A DNA stretch of 64,000 nt from Chromatiaceae bacterium (GTDB lineage: Bacteria > Pseudomonadota > Gammaproteobacteria > Chromatiales > Chromatiaceae): positions 2,140,315 through 2,204,314 of the forward strand of contig CP037918.1 in the NCBI GenBank assembly GCA_019356535.1, given 5' to 3'. This document shows positions 46,185-57,792 of this stretch, one piece after another. The notes beneath the pieces are model-generated. The model was given only the letters and a program-made list of their open reading frames with translations, searched no databases and was not told the origin of the DNA. The position numbers and the translations under genes were made by a program. How positions within the stretch are numbered: position 1 is the stretch's first letter; every line of letters starts with the position of its first letter.

Positions 46185-47069
46185 ATGAACGCCCTTTTCG
46201 AAACCGACCTGCCCGAGCTGGAACTGCTGCACCGCGGCAAGGTGCGCGACATCTACGCCATCGACGAGCAGCGCATGCTGATCGTCACCACCGACCGCCT
46301 GTCGGCCTTCGACGTGGTGCTGCCGCAGCCCATCCCCGGCAAGGGCGAAGTGCTGACCCGGGTGGCAAAGTTCTGGTTCCGGCGTACCCAGCCCCTGGTC
46401 CCCAACCACCTGCTGGACGACGAGCTGGCCGAGGTGATCCCCGACGCGGCCACCCGCGAGCGCCTGGGTGATCGCGCCATGATCGTGCGCCGGCTGCGCC
46501 CACTGCCGGTCGAGGCCATCGTGCGCGGCTACCTGATCGGCTCGGGCTGGAAGGACTACCAGGCCACGGGAAAGGTCTGTGGCATCGAACTCCCCTCCGG
46601 CCTGCAACTGGCCGACCGCCTGCCGGAGGCCATCTACACCCCGTCCACCAAGGCGGCGGTAGGCGAGCACGACGAGAACATCGACTTCGCCGCCACGGTG
46701 GATCTACTGGGGCACGAACTGGCCGAGCAGGTGCGCGAGACCAGCCTGCGCCTCTACAACGAGGCCGCGGCCTACGCCCGCGAGCGCGGCATCATCATCG
46801 CCGACACCAAGTTCGAATTCGGCCTGGACGAGGACGGCCGCTTGCACCTGATCGACGAAGTGCTCACTCCCGACTCCTCGCGCTTCTGGCCCGCCGACCA
46901 GTACCGTCCGGGCATCAGTCCGCCCAGCTTCGACAAACAGTTCGTGCGCGACTATCTCGAGACGCTCGACTGGGACAAGACCCCGCCCGGCCCCGAACTG
47001 CCTGCCGAGATCATCGAGCGCACCGCCGAGAAATACCGCGAGGCCGAGCGCCTGCTCACCGGCGCCTGA
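46185..47069 (+). CDS. purC: SAICAR synthase (phosphoribosylaminoimidazolesuccinocarboxamide synthase)
   Basis: Joins CAIR and aspartate with ATP in purine synthesis. The 294-residue length matches the longer PurC type. Motifs include [13 protein letters not shown] (about 15-27), [36 protein letters not shown] and [20 protein letters not shown] with [19 protein letters not shown] precedes the ATG. It starts a tight purC-glutaredoxin-srkA group. Confidence 0.97.
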   Translation: MNALFETDLPELELLHRGKVRDIYAIDEQRMLIVTTDRLSAFDVVLPQPIPGKGEVLTRVAKFWFRRTQPLVPNHLLDDELAEVIPDAATRERLGDRAMIVRRLRPLPVEAIVRGYLIGSGWKDYQATGKVCGIELPSGLQLADRLPEAIYTPSTKAAVGEHDENIDFAATVDLLGHELAEQVRETSLRLYNEAAAYARERGIIIADTKFEFGLDEDGRLHLIDEVLTPDSSRFWPADQYRPGISPPSFDKQFVRDYLETLDWDKTPPGPELPAEIIERTAEKYREAERLLTGA

Positions 47070-47072
47070 ACC

Positions 47073-47309
47073 ATGGCCCGGCCGCCGCGCATCACGCTCT
47101 ACAGTACCCGCCGCTGTCCGCACTGCCGGCAGCTCAAGACCTGGCTGCAACAGCGCGGGCTGCGCTTCCAGGAATTCGACATCGAGAGCAATCGCCGCGC
47201 CTTCAAGGCATTCCAGCGCCTGGGCGCGCGTAGCGTGCCGGTGCTGCTGGTCGGTGAACAACGCATCGACGGCTTCGACCGCCAGCGCCTGCAACGGCTG
47301 CTCGGATGA
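47073..47309 (+). CDS. Glutaredoxin-family protein
   Basis: A 78-residue thioredoxin-fold protein with redox motif CPHC (about 15-18) and the cis-proline segment RSVPVLLVGEQRIDGFD. Both cysteines of the motif are present, so dithiol chemistry is possible. Small NrdH/GrxC-like proteins of this kind reduce ribonucleotide reductase or other thiol proteins. It lies 3 bp after purC and overlaps srkA by ATGA. Confidence 0.88.
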   Translation: MARPPRITLYSTRRCPHCRQLKTWLQQRGLRFQEFDIESNRRAFKAFQRLGARSVPVLLVGEQRIDGFDRQRLQRLLG

Positions 47310-48280
47310 GCCATCCCTACGACCGTCTCTCGCCCGACCGGGTTCTGGATGCCATCGAAAGCGCAGGCTTTCTGCCCAGCGGACACGTGCTGGCGCTGGG
47401 CAGCTACGAAAACCGCGTCTATCAGGTCGGCATCGAGGACAGTCCGCCGCTGATCGCCAAGTTTTACCGCCCCGAGCGCTGGGACGAGCCGACCCTCCTC
47501 GAAGAACACGCCTTCAGCAGCGAACTGGCCGCCGCCGAGATCCCGGTGATCGCCCCGCTGACACGGGCCGGCCGTACCCTGTTCGAGCACGCGGGCTTCC
47601 GCTTCGCGCTGTTTCCGCGCCAGGGCGGTCGCGCACCCGAACCGGGTGACCTCGAACAGCTCGAGTGGATCGGCCGCTTCCTCGGCCGCATCCACCAAGC
47701 CGGCAGCACCCACCCTTTCCGGCATCGCCCGACGCTCGATGTACACCGCTACGGTCATGCCGCGCGCGCGGCGGTGCTCGAAAGCCCGCTGCTGCCCAAC
47801 GCATTCCGCGAGCGCTACGCCGGGCTGAGTCAGGCCCTGCTGAAAACGATAGACGCGGCCTTCCAGGAGATCGAACCGGCAACAGTGCGCCTGCACGGCG
47901 ACTGCCATCACGGCAACATCCTGTGGACCGATAGCGGCCCGCATTTCGTCGACCTGGACGATTGCTGCCAGGGCCCGGCCATGCAGGACCTGTGGATGCT
48001 GCTGCACGGCGACCGCCACGAGATGACACTACAACTCGATGCCCTGCTCGAAGGCTATCGGATGTTCCGCGACTTCGACCTGCGCGAACTGGCGCTGATC
48101 GAGCCCCTGCGTAGCCTGCGCCTGATCCACTACACCGGCTGGCTGTGCCGCCGCTGGGACGACCCTGCCTTCCCCCGCGCCTTCCCCTGGCTGGCCGAAG
48201 CCAACTGGTGGGAAGGCCATCTCAACGACCTGGAACAGCAAGGCCTGCGGATGCAGGAGCCGTCGTTGCGGCTGTTCTGA
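47306..48280 (+). CDS. srkA: Stress response kinase A (YihE/RdoA)
   Basis: A 324-residue Ser/Thr kinase with an APH-like fold. The N-terminal LGSYENRVYQVGIED and Lys in LIAKFYRPERW form the ATP site. The catalytic loop is HGDCHHGNILW (about 198-208) and the metal-binding Asp is in FVDLDDC. C-terminal RLIHYTGWLCRRWDDPAFP is typical. In E. coli SrkA lies beside dsbA and counters envelope stress and cell death. Here its partner is a glutaredoxin, keeping the redox theme. Confidence 0.95.
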   Translation: MSHPYDRLSPDRVLDAIESAGFLPSGHVLALGSYENRVYQVGIEDSPPLIAKFYRPERWDEPTLLEEHAFSSELAAAEIPVIAPLTRAGRTLFEHAGFRFALFPRQGGRAPEPGDLEQLEWIGRFLGRIHQAGSTHPFRHRPTLDVHRYGHAARAAVLESPLLPNAFRERYAGLSQALLKTIDAAFQEIEPATVRLHGDCHHGNILWTDSGPHFVDLDDCCQGPAMQDLWMLLHGDRHEMTLQLDALLEGYRMFRDFDLRELALIEPLRSLRLIHYTGWLCRRWDDPAFPRAFPWLAEANWWEGHLNDLEQQGLRMQEPSLRLF

Positions 48281-48321
48281 AGCGGCAGACAAACCGCCTC
48301 CACCCCACTGCAGGCCACGAA

Positions 48322-48345
48322 AAAGGGGCGCCAAGGCGCCCCTTT
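48322..48345. terminator. Bidirectional terminator between srkA and fba
   Basis: AAAGGGGCGCC, loop AA, GGCGCCCCTTT: an 8-bp GC stem extended by A/T pairs, with A-run and T-run flanks on both strands. It lies between the converging srkA and fba genes and serves both. Confidence 0.85.
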
Positions 48346-48367
48346 CCGGTTCGACAGCCGAAGAAGA

Positions 48368-49432
48368 TCAGTTGACCTTCGGGTCCAGCTCGCCACTCTG
48401 GTAGCGCTTGACCATGTCCTCCAGGGAGATCGGCTTGATCTTGGAGGCATTGCCGGCGGCACCGAAGGCTTCGTAGCGAGCCTTGCAGATGTCCTTCATG
48501 GCAGCAGTGGCCGCGGCGAGGAACTTGCGCGGGTCGAAGTTGGAGGGGTTCTCCTTGAGGTGCTTGCGGATGGCGCCAGTGGAGGCCATGCGCAGGTCGG
48601 TGTCGATGTTGACCTTGCGCACGCCGTGCTTGATGCCCTCGGCGATCTCCTCGACCGGCACACCATAGGTCTCGCCCATGTCACCACCGTACTCGTTGAT
48701 GATCTTCAGCCACTCCTGCGGCACCGAGGAGGAACCGTGCATCACCAGGTGAGTATCGGGGATGCGCGCGTGGATCTCCTTGATGCGGTCGATGGCGAGG
48801 ATGTCGCCCGTCGGCGGACGGGTGAACTTGTAGGCGCCGTGCGAGGTGCCGATGGCGATGGCCAGGGCGTCCACGCCGGTCTTCTTGACGAAGTCAGCAG
48901 CCTCTTCGGGGTCGGTCAGCAGCTGGCTGTGATCCAGCTTGCCTTCGGCACCGATACCGTCTTCCTCGCCAGCCATGCCGGTCTCCAGCGAACCCAGGCA
49001 GCCCAGCTCACCCTCGACGGAGACACCACCAGCGTGCGCCATCTCGACCACGGTGCGGGTGACATCGACGTTGTACTCGTAGGTGGTCGGGGTCTTGCCG
49101 TCTTCCCCCAGAGAGCCGTCCATCATCACCGAGGAGAAGCCCAGCTGGATGGAACGCAGGCAGACCGCGGGAGAGGTGCCGTGGTCCTGGTGCACGCACA
49201 CCGGGATGTCCGGCCACTCTTCGATGGCGGCCTGCATGAGGTGACGCAGGAAGGGGGCGCCGGCATAGCTGCGAGCACCGGCAGAAGCCTGCACGATCAC
49301 CGGGGCGTCGGTCTCGGCCGCCGCTTCCATGATGGCGCGCATCTGCTCGAGGTTGTTGACGTTGAAGGCCGGGATGCCGTAGCCGTATTCGGCGGCATGA
49401 TCCAGCAGCTGACGAAGGGAAATCAGTGCCAT
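48368..49432 (-). CDS. fba: Fructose-bisphosphate aldolase, class II
   Basis: A 354-residue zinc-dependent aldolase of the class IIB type common in autotrophic proteobacteria (Calvin subtype). It interconverts fructose-1,6-bisphosphate with two triose phosphates. Visible features are [18 protein letters not shown], the zinc ligands in VCVHQDHG, the VMMDGSL segment, [13 protein letters not shown] and [18 protein letters not shown] precedes the ATG. It is the last gene in the tkt-gap-pgk-pyk-fba series and ends at the shared terminator. Confidence 0.97.
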   Translation of the reverse strand: MALISLRQLLDHAAEYGYGIPAFNVNNLEQMRAIMEAAAETDAPVIVQASAGARSYAGAPFLRHLMQAAIEEWPDIPVCVHQDHGTSPAVCLRSIQLGFSSVMMDGSLGEDGKTPTTYEYNVDVTRTVVEMAHAGGVSVEGELGCLGSLETGMAGEEDGIGAEGKLDHSQLLTDPEEAADFVKKTGVDALAIAIGTSHGAYKFTRPPTGDILAIDRIKEIHARIPDTHLVMHGSSSVPQEWLKIINEYGGDMGETYGVPVEEIAEGIKHGVRKVNIDTDLRMASTGAIRKHLKENPSNFDPRKFLAAATAAMKDICKARYEAFGAAGNASKIKPISLEDMVKRYQSGELDPKVN

Positions 49433-49478
49433 CTGTTTGCTCCTCTCTCTTGATTCACGTTTGAAGTCGTTGTTCGCA

Positions 49479-50924
49479 TCACTTGGTGATGATGTGTTCG
49501 CCCACGCGGATGATCTTCATCACGTTGGTACCACCGGCCACGCCGTTGAGATCGCCCTTGGTGATGATGACCAGATCGTCGTCGCGTACCGCGCCCCGGC
49601 GTTGCAACTCCTCGATGACCTCGGTGTTGGCCTGCTGTGAGTCGATGCCCGCGGCAAGCTCGAAGCTTACCGGGTAGACGCCACGGAATATCGTGACTCG
49701 GCGCCGGGTTGAAACCCGGTTGGTCAGCGCGTAGATCGGGATACCCGAAGAGATGCGCGACATCCACTGGGGCGTGGAACCCGATTCAGTCAGGCAGGCG
49801 ATAGCCGCTACGCCCAGGTGGTTGGCGGTGTACATGGTGGCCATGGCGATGGCCTCGTCGATACGTCCAAACACCGAGTGCAGGCGGTGGTCGGACTTGC
49901 GCGCCTTGGACTGCTTCTCGGCCTCCTTGCACACCCGGTCCATGGCCTCAACGGCCTTCACCGGGTACTTGCCGGCGGCAGTCTCGGCCGAGAGCATCAC
50001 CGCGTCGGTGCCGTCGAGTACGGCGTTGGCCACGTCGAACACCTCAGCGCGGGTCGGGATGGGGTTCTGGATCATGGACTCCATCATTTGCGTGGCGGTA
50101 ATTACCACACAGTTCATGGAGCGGGCCTTGTGGATGAGTTCCTTCTGTACCGCGGGCAGCTCGGCGTCGCCGATCTCTACCCCCAGGTCACCGCGGGCCA
50201 CCATGATGACATCGGAGGCGTCGATGATGTCGTCGATGTTGTCCAGGGCCTCTGCGCGCTCGATCTTGGCCACCACACCGCCATGCCCCCCGGCGTCACG
50301 CAGCAGGTTGCGCGCGATCTGCACGTCGTCGGCCGAACGCACGAAGGAGACCGCGATGTAATCGGCCTCGATGCGCGCCGCGAAGAGGATGTCTTTCTTG
50401 TCCTTTTCGGTGAGCGCGGGCGCAGACAGGCCACCACCCTGCTTGTTGATGCCCTTGTTATTGGACAGGGTGCCACCAATCACTACCTTGCAGCGGATCT
50501 CGGTGCCGACCACCTCCTCGACCCAGAGCACGATCATGCCATCGTTGAGCAGCAGGGTATCGCCGCGTGCGCATTCCTCGTGCAGGGTGGGATAGGTCAC
50601 GCCCACCCGCTCCTGGTTGCCGGCATTCTCGTCCCAGGCGGTGTCCAGGATGAAGCGGTCACCCGGCTGGAGTTCGATCTTGCCGTCGGTGAAGCGGCCG
50701 ATGCGGATCTTGGGACCTTGCAGGTCCACCAGCACGCCGACCTGGCGACCGCTGGCGCGCGCCCGGTTGCGCACCAGCTCGGAACGTCGCTCGTGTTCCT
50801 CATAGCTGCCGTGCGACATGTTCAGCCGCACCACGTCCACGCCGGCGGCGATCAGCTCATCCAGCACCTTGGGGTCGTCGGTAGCCGGCCCCATCGTGGC
50901 CACAATCTTGGTTCTTCTCTGCAT
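49479..50924 (-). CDS. pyk: Pyruvate kinase
   Basis: A 481-residue enzyme converting phosphoenolpyruvate and ADP to pyruvate and ATP. Motifs are [36 protein letters not shown], the catalytic [20 protein letters not shown] and [11 protein letters not shown] with [12 protein letters not shown]. The ATG at 50924, with GAGAGAGC upstream, gives the standard N-terminus; the extended frame runs into pgk and is discarded. It is 46 bp upstream of fba. Confidence 0.97.
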   Translation of the reverse strand: MQRRTKIVATMGPATDDPKVLDELIAAGVDVVRLNMSHGSYEEHERRSELVRNRARASGRQVGVLVDLQGPKIRIGRFTDGKIELQPGDRFILDTAWDENAGNQERVGVTYPTLHEECARGDTLLLNDGMIVLWVEEVVGTEIRCKVVIGGTLSNNKGINKQGGGLSAPALTEKDKKDILFAARIEADYIAVSFVRSADDVQIARNLLRDAGGHGGVVAKIERAEALDNIDDIIDASDVIMVARGDLGVEIGDAELPAVQKELIHKARSMNCVVITATQMMESMIQNPIPTRAEVFDVANAVLDGTDAVMLSAETAAGKYPVKAVEAMDRVCKEAEKQSKARKSDHRLHSVFGRIDEAIAMATMYTANHLGVAAIACLTESGSTPQWMSRISSGIPIYALTNRVSTRRRVTIFRGVYPVSFELAAGIDSQQANTEVIEELQRRGAVRDDDLVIITKGDLNGVAGGTNVMKIIRVGEHIITK

Positions 50925-50994
50925 GCTCTCTCGTCTGTCGGTAGCGTCCTGGCAACGCCCTGAGCGGAATGCTCGGCGGCGTCTCGATATAGCC

Positions 50995-51016
50995 GGGGCA
51001 GCCCGCAGGCTGCCCC
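50995..51016 (-). terminator. Stem-loop between pgk and pyk
   Basis: GGGGCAGCC pairs perfectly with GGCTGCCCC around loop CGCA, 8 bp after the pgk stop. There is no U-tract, so it may only attenuate transcription or stabilise the pgk mRNA end. Confidence 0.5.
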
Positions 51017-51024
51017 CTGTACGA

Positions 51025-52215
51025 TCACTTGCCGAGCTTCTGCGCGGCCTCTTCCAGCATGGCCACGGCCGGCAAGGTCTTGCCCTCCAGATATTCCAGG
51101 AAGGCTCCGCCGGCCGTCGAGATATACGAGATCTTGTCGTAGATGCCGTACTTCTGGATAGCCGCGATGGTGTCGCCACCACCCGCCAGGCTGAAGCCCT
51201 TGGCCTCGGCGATCGCCAGCGAAATGGTCTTGGTGCCTTCTCCGAACTGGTCGAACTCGAACACGCCCACAGGTCCGTTCCAGACGATGGTGCCGGCCTC
51301 GGCGATGATGTCAGCCAGCACCTTGGCCGAGTCGGGGCCAATGTCGAAGATCATGTCGTCATCGGCGACCTGCTCCACGGACTTGAGGGTGGCCTCGGCG
51401 TCTTCGGAGAATTCCTTGCCGCACACCACGTCGGTGGGAATCGGGATGTTGGCGCCACGCGCCTTCATCTTCTCCATCAGCGCCTTGGCAGTGTCCACCA
51501 GATCGTCCTCGCACAGCGACTTGCCCACGTTGTAGCCGGCCGCCTTGATGAAGGTGTTGGCGATGCCGCCACCGACCACCAGCTGGTCGACCTTCTCGGA
51601 CAGGGCCTCGAGCACGGTCAGCTTGGTGGAGACCTTGGAACCACCAACGATGGCGACCATCGGACGCGCCGGCTCGGCCAGGGCCTTGGCCAGGGCATCG
51701 AGTTCCTCGGCCAGCAGCAGGCCGGCGCAGGCCACCGGCGCGAACTTGCCGACGCCGTGGGTGGAGGCCTGAGCGCGGTGCGCGGTGCCGAAGGCGTCCA
51801 TCACGAAGATGTCGCACAGGGCGGCGTACTTGCAGGCCAGCGCCTCGTCGTCCTTCTTCTCGCCGGCGTTGAAGCGCACGTTCTCGAGCAACACCAGCTC
51901 GCCCTCGCCGACCTCGAAGCCGCCGTCGAGGTAGTCCTTGATCAGCGGCACCTCTCGGCCCAGCTTTTCACCCAGATCAGCGGCGATGGGCGCCAGGGAG
52001 TTGTCCTCGTCCCACTTGCCCTCCTCGGGACGGCCACGGTGCGACATGACCATCACGCGGGCGCCGGCCTCCATGCAGTGCTTGATGGTGGGCAGGGACG
52101 CCGCGATGCGCGCATCGGAGGTCACCTTGCCGTCCTTTACGGGTACGTTGAGGTCGGCGCGGATCAGCACGCGCTTGCCGGCGAGATCGAGATCGGTCAG
52201 CTTGATGAAAGCCAT
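51025..52215 (-). CDS. pgk: Phosphoglycerate kinase
   Basis: A 396-residue enzyme moving phosphate between 1,3-bisphosphoglycerate and ADP. The start [20 protein letters not shown] is diagnostic; [36 protein letters not shown] and the C-terminal GGGDTIAAI are present. The ATG at 52215 has AGGGAG upstream; the longer frame adds about 60 residues without similarity. A palindromic repeat separates it from gap. Confidence 0.97.
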   Translation of the reverse strand: MAFIKLTDLDLAGKRVLIRADLNVPVKDGKVTSDARIAASLPTIKHCMEAGARVMVMSHRGRPEEGKWDEDNSLAPIAADLGEKLGREVPLIKDYLDGGFEVGEGELVLLENVRFNAGEKKDDEALACKYAALCDIFVMDAFGTAHRAQASTHGVGKFAPVACAGLLLAEELDALAKALAEPARPMVAIVGGSKVSTKLTVLEALSEKVDQLVVGGGIANTFIKAAGYNVGKSLCEDDLVDTAKALMEKMKARGANIPIPTDVVCGKEFSEDAEATLKSVEQVADDDMIFDIGPDSAKVLADIIAEAGTIVWNGPVGVFEFDQFGEGTKTISLAIAEAKGFSLAGGGDTIAAIQKYGIYDKISYISTAGGAFLEYLEGKTLPAVAMLEEAAQKLGK

Positions 52216-52248
52216 GTTGAACTCCCTGATATGTTCAAGATGTTTGTG

Positions 52249-52318
52249 AAGGAACCTCTGAAAAAGCGCATTTTTCTCCTCCACCGCAAGTGAGGAAGAG
52301 ACTTGTTCGGAGGTTCCT
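52249..52318. repeat. Dispersed palindromic repeat, copy 6 (gap-pgk spacer)
   Basis: A 70-bp element bounded by perfect 8-bp inverted ends AGGAACCT (52250-52257) and AGGTTCCT (52311-52318), with CTCCTCCAC/GTGAGGAAG pairing inside. Its reverse complement aligns end to end with the copy at 30.3 kb. It lies inside the carbon-metabolism operon. Confidence 0.7.
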
Positions 52319-52360
52319 GAAGAACCTTCGGGACAAGTCACCCTGTCCGGAAGACTCTCC

Positions 52361-52387
52361 GGGAACGACCGGCCGCCGGGTCGTCCC
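52361..52387 (-). terminator. Stem-loop downstream of gap
   Basis: GGGA-A-CGACC and GGTCGTCCC pair with a single bulged base around a GC-rich loop, about 22 bp after the gap stop. There is no U-tract. It may protect the gap mRNA 3' end. Confidence 0.4.
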
Positions 52388-52408
52388 GACGGCCGGACCT
52401 TCACGGCA

Positions 52409-53428
<1,020 letters not shown>

Positions 53429-53500
53429 TCAACTTGGGATTTCGATTTCTGGTTGAAAGTCCGGGGCGGCCGGCCCAATGTCGCGACCGCCCGAATACCG

Positions 53501-55489
53501 TCAGCCGCAGACCTCGTCGATGGCCTTGAGCACGTTCTCCACGGTAAATCCGAACTCCTTGAACAGCTCACCGGCCGGCGCAGACTCGCCGAAGGTGTCG
53601 ATGCCCAGGATGCGTCCGTTGCAGCCAGCGTATTTCCACCACCCCTCGGTTGCAGCGGCCTCGACCACCACGCGGTTCTGCACCGAGGAGGGCAGCACCG
53701 ACTCGCGGTAGTCGGCATCCTGCTGCTCGAACACGTTGGTCGAGGGCATGGACACCACCCGCACCTTCTTGTCGGAGGCCTCGGCGGCCTTCACAGCCAG
53801 GTCCACCTCGGAGCCGGTGGCGATCACGATGCAGTCCGGGGTGCCGTCGCAGTCACGCAGCACATAGCCGCCGCGTGCGATGTTGGCAATCTGCTCGGGG
53901 GTGCGTTGCTGGAAGGGCAGCCCCTGGCGCGAGAACACCAGGCTGGTCGGCCCGTCCTTGTACTCGATGGCGGCACGCCAGGCCACCGCGCTCTCCACGG
54001 TGTCACAGGGACGCCAGGTGTTCATGCGCGGCACCATGCGCAGGGTCGGGATCTGCTCCACCGGCTGGTGAGTGGGACCGTCCTCGCCCAGACCGATCGA
54101 ATCGTGGGTGAACACGAAAATGGAGCGAATCTTCATCAGCGCCGCCATGCGGATGGCGTTGCGCGCGTATTCCGAGAACATCAGGAAGGTGGCGCCGAAG
54201 GGAATCCAGCCGCCATGCAGGGCAATACCGTTCATGATCGCCGCCATGCCAAACTCGCGCACGCCATAGTTGACGTAGTTCGCATGCGGGTTGTCCTTGC
54301 GCATCGGGCGATGGCCGGACCACTCGGTGAGGTTGGAGCAGCCCAGGTCTGCCGAACCGCCGAACAGCTCGGGCAGGGCCGCGGCATAGGCCTCGATGGA
54401 GGCCAGCGAGGCCTGGCGGGTAGCCTTGTTTTCCTGTTTTTCGTTGCACTCGGCGATGAAGGCATCGGCCTTCTGCTCCCAGTCGGCGGGCAGTTCGCCG
54501 GCCATGCGACGCTTGAACTCGGCGGCCAGCTCGGGATAGGCCGCCTCGTAGGCCTTGAACTTTTCTTCCCAGGCGGACTGTGCAGCCTTGCCCTTCTCGC
54601 GCGCATCCCAGCCCTTGTAGATTTCCTCGGGGATCTCGAAGGGACCGTATTTCCAGCCCAGGGCCTCCTTGGTCAGGGCCACCTCGTCCTCGCCCAGCGG
54701 CGCGCCGTGACAGGCATGCGAACCGGCCTTGTTGGGCGAGCCGTAGCCGATGGTGGTCTTGCAGCAGATCATCGAGGGCTTGTCGGTAACCGCCTTGGCC
54801 TCCTCGATGGCCTTGTTGACTGCCTCTGCGTCGTGGCCGTCCACATCGCGCACCACGTGCCAGCCGTAGGCCTCGAAGCGCCCCGGGGTGTCGTCGGCAA
54901 ACCAGCCCTCTACGTGACCGTCGATGGAGATGCCGTTGTCATCCCAGAAGCAGATCAGCTTGCCCAACCCCAGGGTGCCGGCCAGCGAGCAGGCCTCGTG
55001 GGAGATGCCTTCCATCAGGCAGCCATCGCCGAGGAACACATAGGTGTGATGATCGACGATCTCGTGACCCTCGCGGTTGAATTCGGCCGCCAGGGCACGC
55101 TCGGCGATCGCCATGCCCACGGCATTGGTAATGCCCTGGCCCAGCGGACCGGTGGTGGTCTCCACGCCCGGCGCATAACCGTACTCGGGGTGACCGGGGG
55201 TCCTGGAATGCAGCTGGCGGAAGTTCTTCAGATCCTCGATGCTCAGGTCGTAGCCGGTCAGGTGCAGCAGCGAGTAGATCAACATGGAACCGTGACCATT
55301 GGACAGCACGAAGCGGTCACGATCCGGCCACTGCGGATCGTTGGGGTTGTGCTTCATGTGGTCGTTCCACAGCACCTCGGCGATGTCGGCCATGCCCATG
55401 GGTGCGCCGGGGTGTCCGGAATTGGCCTTTTGAACGGCGTCCATACTCAACGCGCGGATGGCGTTAGCGAGTTCTCTGCGTGAGGACAT
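53501..55489 (-). CDS. tkt: Transketolase
   Basis: A 662-residue thiamine-diphosphate enzyme of the pentose phosphate and Calvin cycles. N-terminal [20 protein letters not shown] is typical. The ThDP/metal motif [21 protein letters not shown]-type loop residues and the pyrimidine domain [19 protein letters not shown] with [19 protein letters not shown] follow, then a C-terminal transketolase domain. AGGAGAG precedes the ATG. It is the first gene of the tkt-gap-pgk-pyk-fba series. Confidence 0.97.
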   Translation of the reverse strand: MSSRRELANAIRALSMDAVQKANSGHPGAPMGMADIAEVLWNDHMKHNPNDPQWPDRDRFVLSNGHGSMLIYSLLHLTGYDLSIEDLKNFRQLHSRTPGHPEYGYAPGVETTTGPLGQGITNAVGMAIAERALAAEFNREGHEIVDHHTYVFLGDGCLMEGISHEACSLAGTLGLGKLICFWDDNGISIDGHVEGWFADDTPGRFEAYGWHVVRDVDGHDAEAVNKAIEEAKAVTDKPSMICCKTTIGYGSPNKAGSHACHGAPLGEDEVALTKEALGWKYGPFEIPEEIYKGWDAREKGKAAQSAWEEKFKAYEAAYPELAAEFKRRMAGELPADWEQKADAFIAECNEKQENKATRQASLASIEAYAAALPELFGGSADLGCSNLTEWSGHRPMRKDNPHANYVNYGVREFGMAAIMNGIALHGGWIPFGATFLMFSEYARNAIRMAALMKIRSIFVFTHDSIGLGEDGPTHQPVEQIPTLRMVPRMNTWRPCDTVESAVAWRAAIEYKDGPTSLVFSRQGLPFQQRTPEQIANIARGGYVLRDCDGTPDCIVIATGSEVDLAVKAAEASDKKVRVVSMPSTNVFEQQDADYRESVLPSSVQNRVVVEAAATEGWWKYAGCNGRILGIDTFGESAPAGELFKEFGFTVENVLKAIDEVCG

Positions 55490-55781
55490 GGGTCTCTCCT
55501 GTCAAAGACGAAAAAATCTGCCCCGGCGCGGAGAGCGCCGAGGATTGGAAAATTCAATTGTCGTCGCGCAACGGCCTTCCGCGTTGGTCTCGAAGCGCCG
55601 TGGAAACAGCAGCAGGCCTGCGAGCGCAAAATGGTGCGGTATTCTCGCTCAGGTGGGGCTGGCGGGGCAAGGTACGGATTCCGCGAATATTCCAATGCAC
55701 CTATAAAGGGCTGGGCACTCTACCATCCCGGCAACCATCAAGCATTTGATTTTTCGAGACTTGAGCCTGGAAAACGGCGAC
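55490..55781. other. Upstream region of tkt
   Basis: About 290 bp with no gene, between divergently transcribed tkt and the converging end of the redoxin gene. It holds a GC hairpin (CGGCGC-GGAGA-GCGCCG, about 55525-55541) in the tkt leader and an AT-richer block at about 55680-55760 where the promoter is likely. I could not fix a -35/-10 pair or a CbbR-type site. Confidence 0.5.
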
Positions 55782-56339
55782 TCACTCGTCTCGCCACTTG
55801 ATCGAGCAACCCATGCTGGGGATCTGTTCGGTCGGCCCTTTGCCAGTGAGCGCCACCTGCTTCATCGCCTCGAACAGATCGCGGCGCACGTCTGGCGGCG
55901 CAGCCTCCTTGCGACTGGCATCCAACCGCCCCCGGTATTGCAGCTCGCGGTTCGCGTTGTAGCCGAAGAAGTCCGGGGTACACACCGCACCATAGGCCTT
56001 GGCAACTTCCTGGGTTTCGTCGAGCAGATAGGGGAAGGGAAAGTCCATGCGCTCGGCGATAGCCTTCATGTTCTCGAAGGAATCCTCCTCGTAGAGCGAA
56101 GGATCGTTGGACATGATGGCCACGCTGCCGATGCCGTAGGCCTGCAGTTCGCGCGCATCACGCACGATGCGGTCCAGCACAGCCTTTACATAAGGACAGT
56201 GATTGCAGATGAACATCACCAGCACACCCTTCTCGCCCATGCAGTCATCGAGCGTCCATTCGCGCCCGTCCACACCGGGCAGGCGGAAATCCACCGCGGG
56301 CTTGCCAAATTCACATACCGGGGTCTGCAGGGAAACCAT
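55782..56339 (-). CDS. Thioredoxin-fold redoxin (AhpC/TSA-like)
   Basis: A 185-residue protein with redox-active CNHCP (about 45-49) in VLVMFICNHCPYVKAV, followed by VAIMSNDP and FPYLLDETQEVAKAYGAVCTPDFF, a pattern of the redoxin family found in many Gram-negatives. No signal peptide is seen, so it is cytosolic. It probably reduces disulfides or peroxides; the partner is unknown. GAGGTGG precedes the ATG. It is divergent from metK. Confidence 0.9.
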   Translation of the reverse strand: MVSLQTPVCEFGKPAVDFRLPGVDGREWTLDDCMGEKGVLVMFICNHCPYVKAVLDRIVRDARELQAYGIGSVAIMSNDPSLYEEDSFENMKAIAERMDFPFPYLLDETQEVAKAYGAVCTPDFFGYNANRELQYRGRLDASRKEAAPPDVRRDLFEAMKQVALTGKGPTEQIPSMGCSIKWRDE

Positions 56340-56422
56340 CTACCACCTCGCTCTCGTTTCGTTCAGGTTGGTCATGAATCGGCCGCATTCTTCCAGATGC
56401 CCCCCCGCCCCACAACAAGTGC

Positions 56423-56428
56423 TAAAAT
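56423..56428 (+). promoter_or_regulatory. Probable -10 box of metK
   Basis: TAAAAT about 46-51 bp upstream of the metK ATG, in the 134-bp divergent spacer with the redoxin gene. No SAM riboswitch or MetJ box is recognisable. Confidence 0.4.
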
Positions 56429-56473
56429 CGCGCGCTTGGCAATTTGCGTGACACAGCTACAGGGACTCGAACC

Positions 56474-57643
56474 ATGGCCAACGAATTCATCTTCACCTCC
56501 GAATCGGTCTCCGAAGGGCATCCCGACAAGATGGCCGATCAGGTATCGGATGCGATCCTGGACGCCATCCTCGCCGAGGACCCGCATGCGCGCGTGGCCT
56601 GCGAGACCCTGTTCAAGACGGGCATGTGCCTGATCGCCGGTGAGATCACCACCACCGCCAAACCCGATTACGAGCGCATCATCCGCGAGACCATCCGCGA
56701 CATCGGCTACACCAGTTCGGAAATGGGCTTCGACTGGGAGACCTGCGCGGTGATGACCGCGCTCGGCGTGCAGTCGCCCGACATCAACCAGGGCGTGGAC
56801 CGCGAACGCCCCGAGGATCAAGGCGCCGGCGACCAGGGCCTCATGTTCGGCTATGCCACCAACGAGACCGCGGAGCTGATGCCCGCCCCCATTCTCTACG
56901 CGCATCGTCTGGTACGGCGTCAAGCCGAGGTGCGCAAGAGTGGCGAGCTCGACTGGCTGCGCCCCGACGCCAAGAGTCAGGTCAGCTTCCACTACAAGGA
57001 CGGCAAGCCGGTATCCATTGATGCCGTGGTGCTCTCCACCCAGCATGCAGACACCATCGGCCAGGCTGCCCTGCGTGACGCGGTGATGGACGTGATCATC
57101 AAGCCCGTGCTCGACCCCACCGGCCTGCTCACCGCGGACACCAAGATCCACATCAACCCCACCGGCAACTTCGTGATCGGCGGCCCCATGGGTGATGCCG
57201 GACTGACCGGGCGCAAGATCATCGTCGACACTTACGGCGGCTCGGCGCGCCACGGCGGTGGCGCCTTCTCCGGCAAGGACCCCTCCAAGGTGGACCGCTC
57301 GGCCGCCTACGCCGGTCGCTATGTCGCCAAGAACATCGTCGCCGCCGGCCTGGCAGAACGCTGCGAGATCCAGGTCTCCTACGCCATTGGCGTGGCCGAG
57401 CCCACCTCCATCATGGTCGAGACCTTCGGCACCGGCCAGATCCCGGACGAGCGGATCGTGGAACTGGTACGCGAGCACTTCGACCTGCGCCCCTACGGCA
57501 TCCTGCGCATGCTCGATCTGCTCAACGCCGATCGCATCAAGTACCGCAAGACCGCCGCCTACGGCCACTTCGGCCGCGAGGGCGAAGGCTTCACCTGGGA
57601 AGAGACCGACAAGGCCGAGGCCCTGCGCTCCGCCGCGGGCTGA
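56474..57643 (+). CDS. metK: S-adenosylmethionine synthetase
   Basis: A 389-residue enzyme making SAM from methionine and ATP. The opening [20 protein letters not shown] carries the catalytic His, followed by [21 protein letters not shown], the [20 protein letters not shown] core and [20 protein letters not shown]. The length is normal. The ATG at 56474 is preferred over an upstream in-frame start that adds non-homologous residues. Together with ahcY and metF it covers the methyl cycle. Confidence 0.97.
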   Translation: MANEFIFTSESVSEGHPDKMADQVSDAILDAILAEDPHARVACETLFKTGMCLIAGEITTTAKPDYERIIRETIRDIGYTSSEMGFDWETCAVMTALGVQSPDINQGVDRERPEDQGAGDQGLMFGYATNETAELMPAPILYAHRLVRRQAEVRKSGELDWLRPDAKSQVSFHYKDGKPVSIDAVVLSTQHADTIGQAALRDAVMDVIIKPVLDPTGLLTADTKIHINPTGNFVIGGPMGDAGLTGRKIIVDTYGGSARHGGGAFSGKDPSKVDRSAAYAGRYVAKNIVAAGLAERCEIQVSYAIGVAEPTSIMVETFGTGQIPDERIVELVREHFDLRPYGILRMLDLLNADRIKYRKTAAYGHFGREGEGFTWEETDKAEALRSAAG

Positions 57644-57792
57644 CCGGAGTGAGAGGTCGCATTATGCGAAAGGTGCCAGGGGAAACCTGCGGCACAGGGA
57701 ATGTGGGCTGAAGTCCGACCTGCGGCACCCGCTATCAGTGCGGGCCGCAGGCCCGGCCTCGCCCTGACACCATACGACTACTGCGGCATCCC

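Noticed and set aside
56340-56473. Possible SAM riboswitch upstream of metK
   Set aside because: The spacer is short and lacks any conserved SAM-I, SAM-II or SAM-IV core; only a plausible -10 box is visible.
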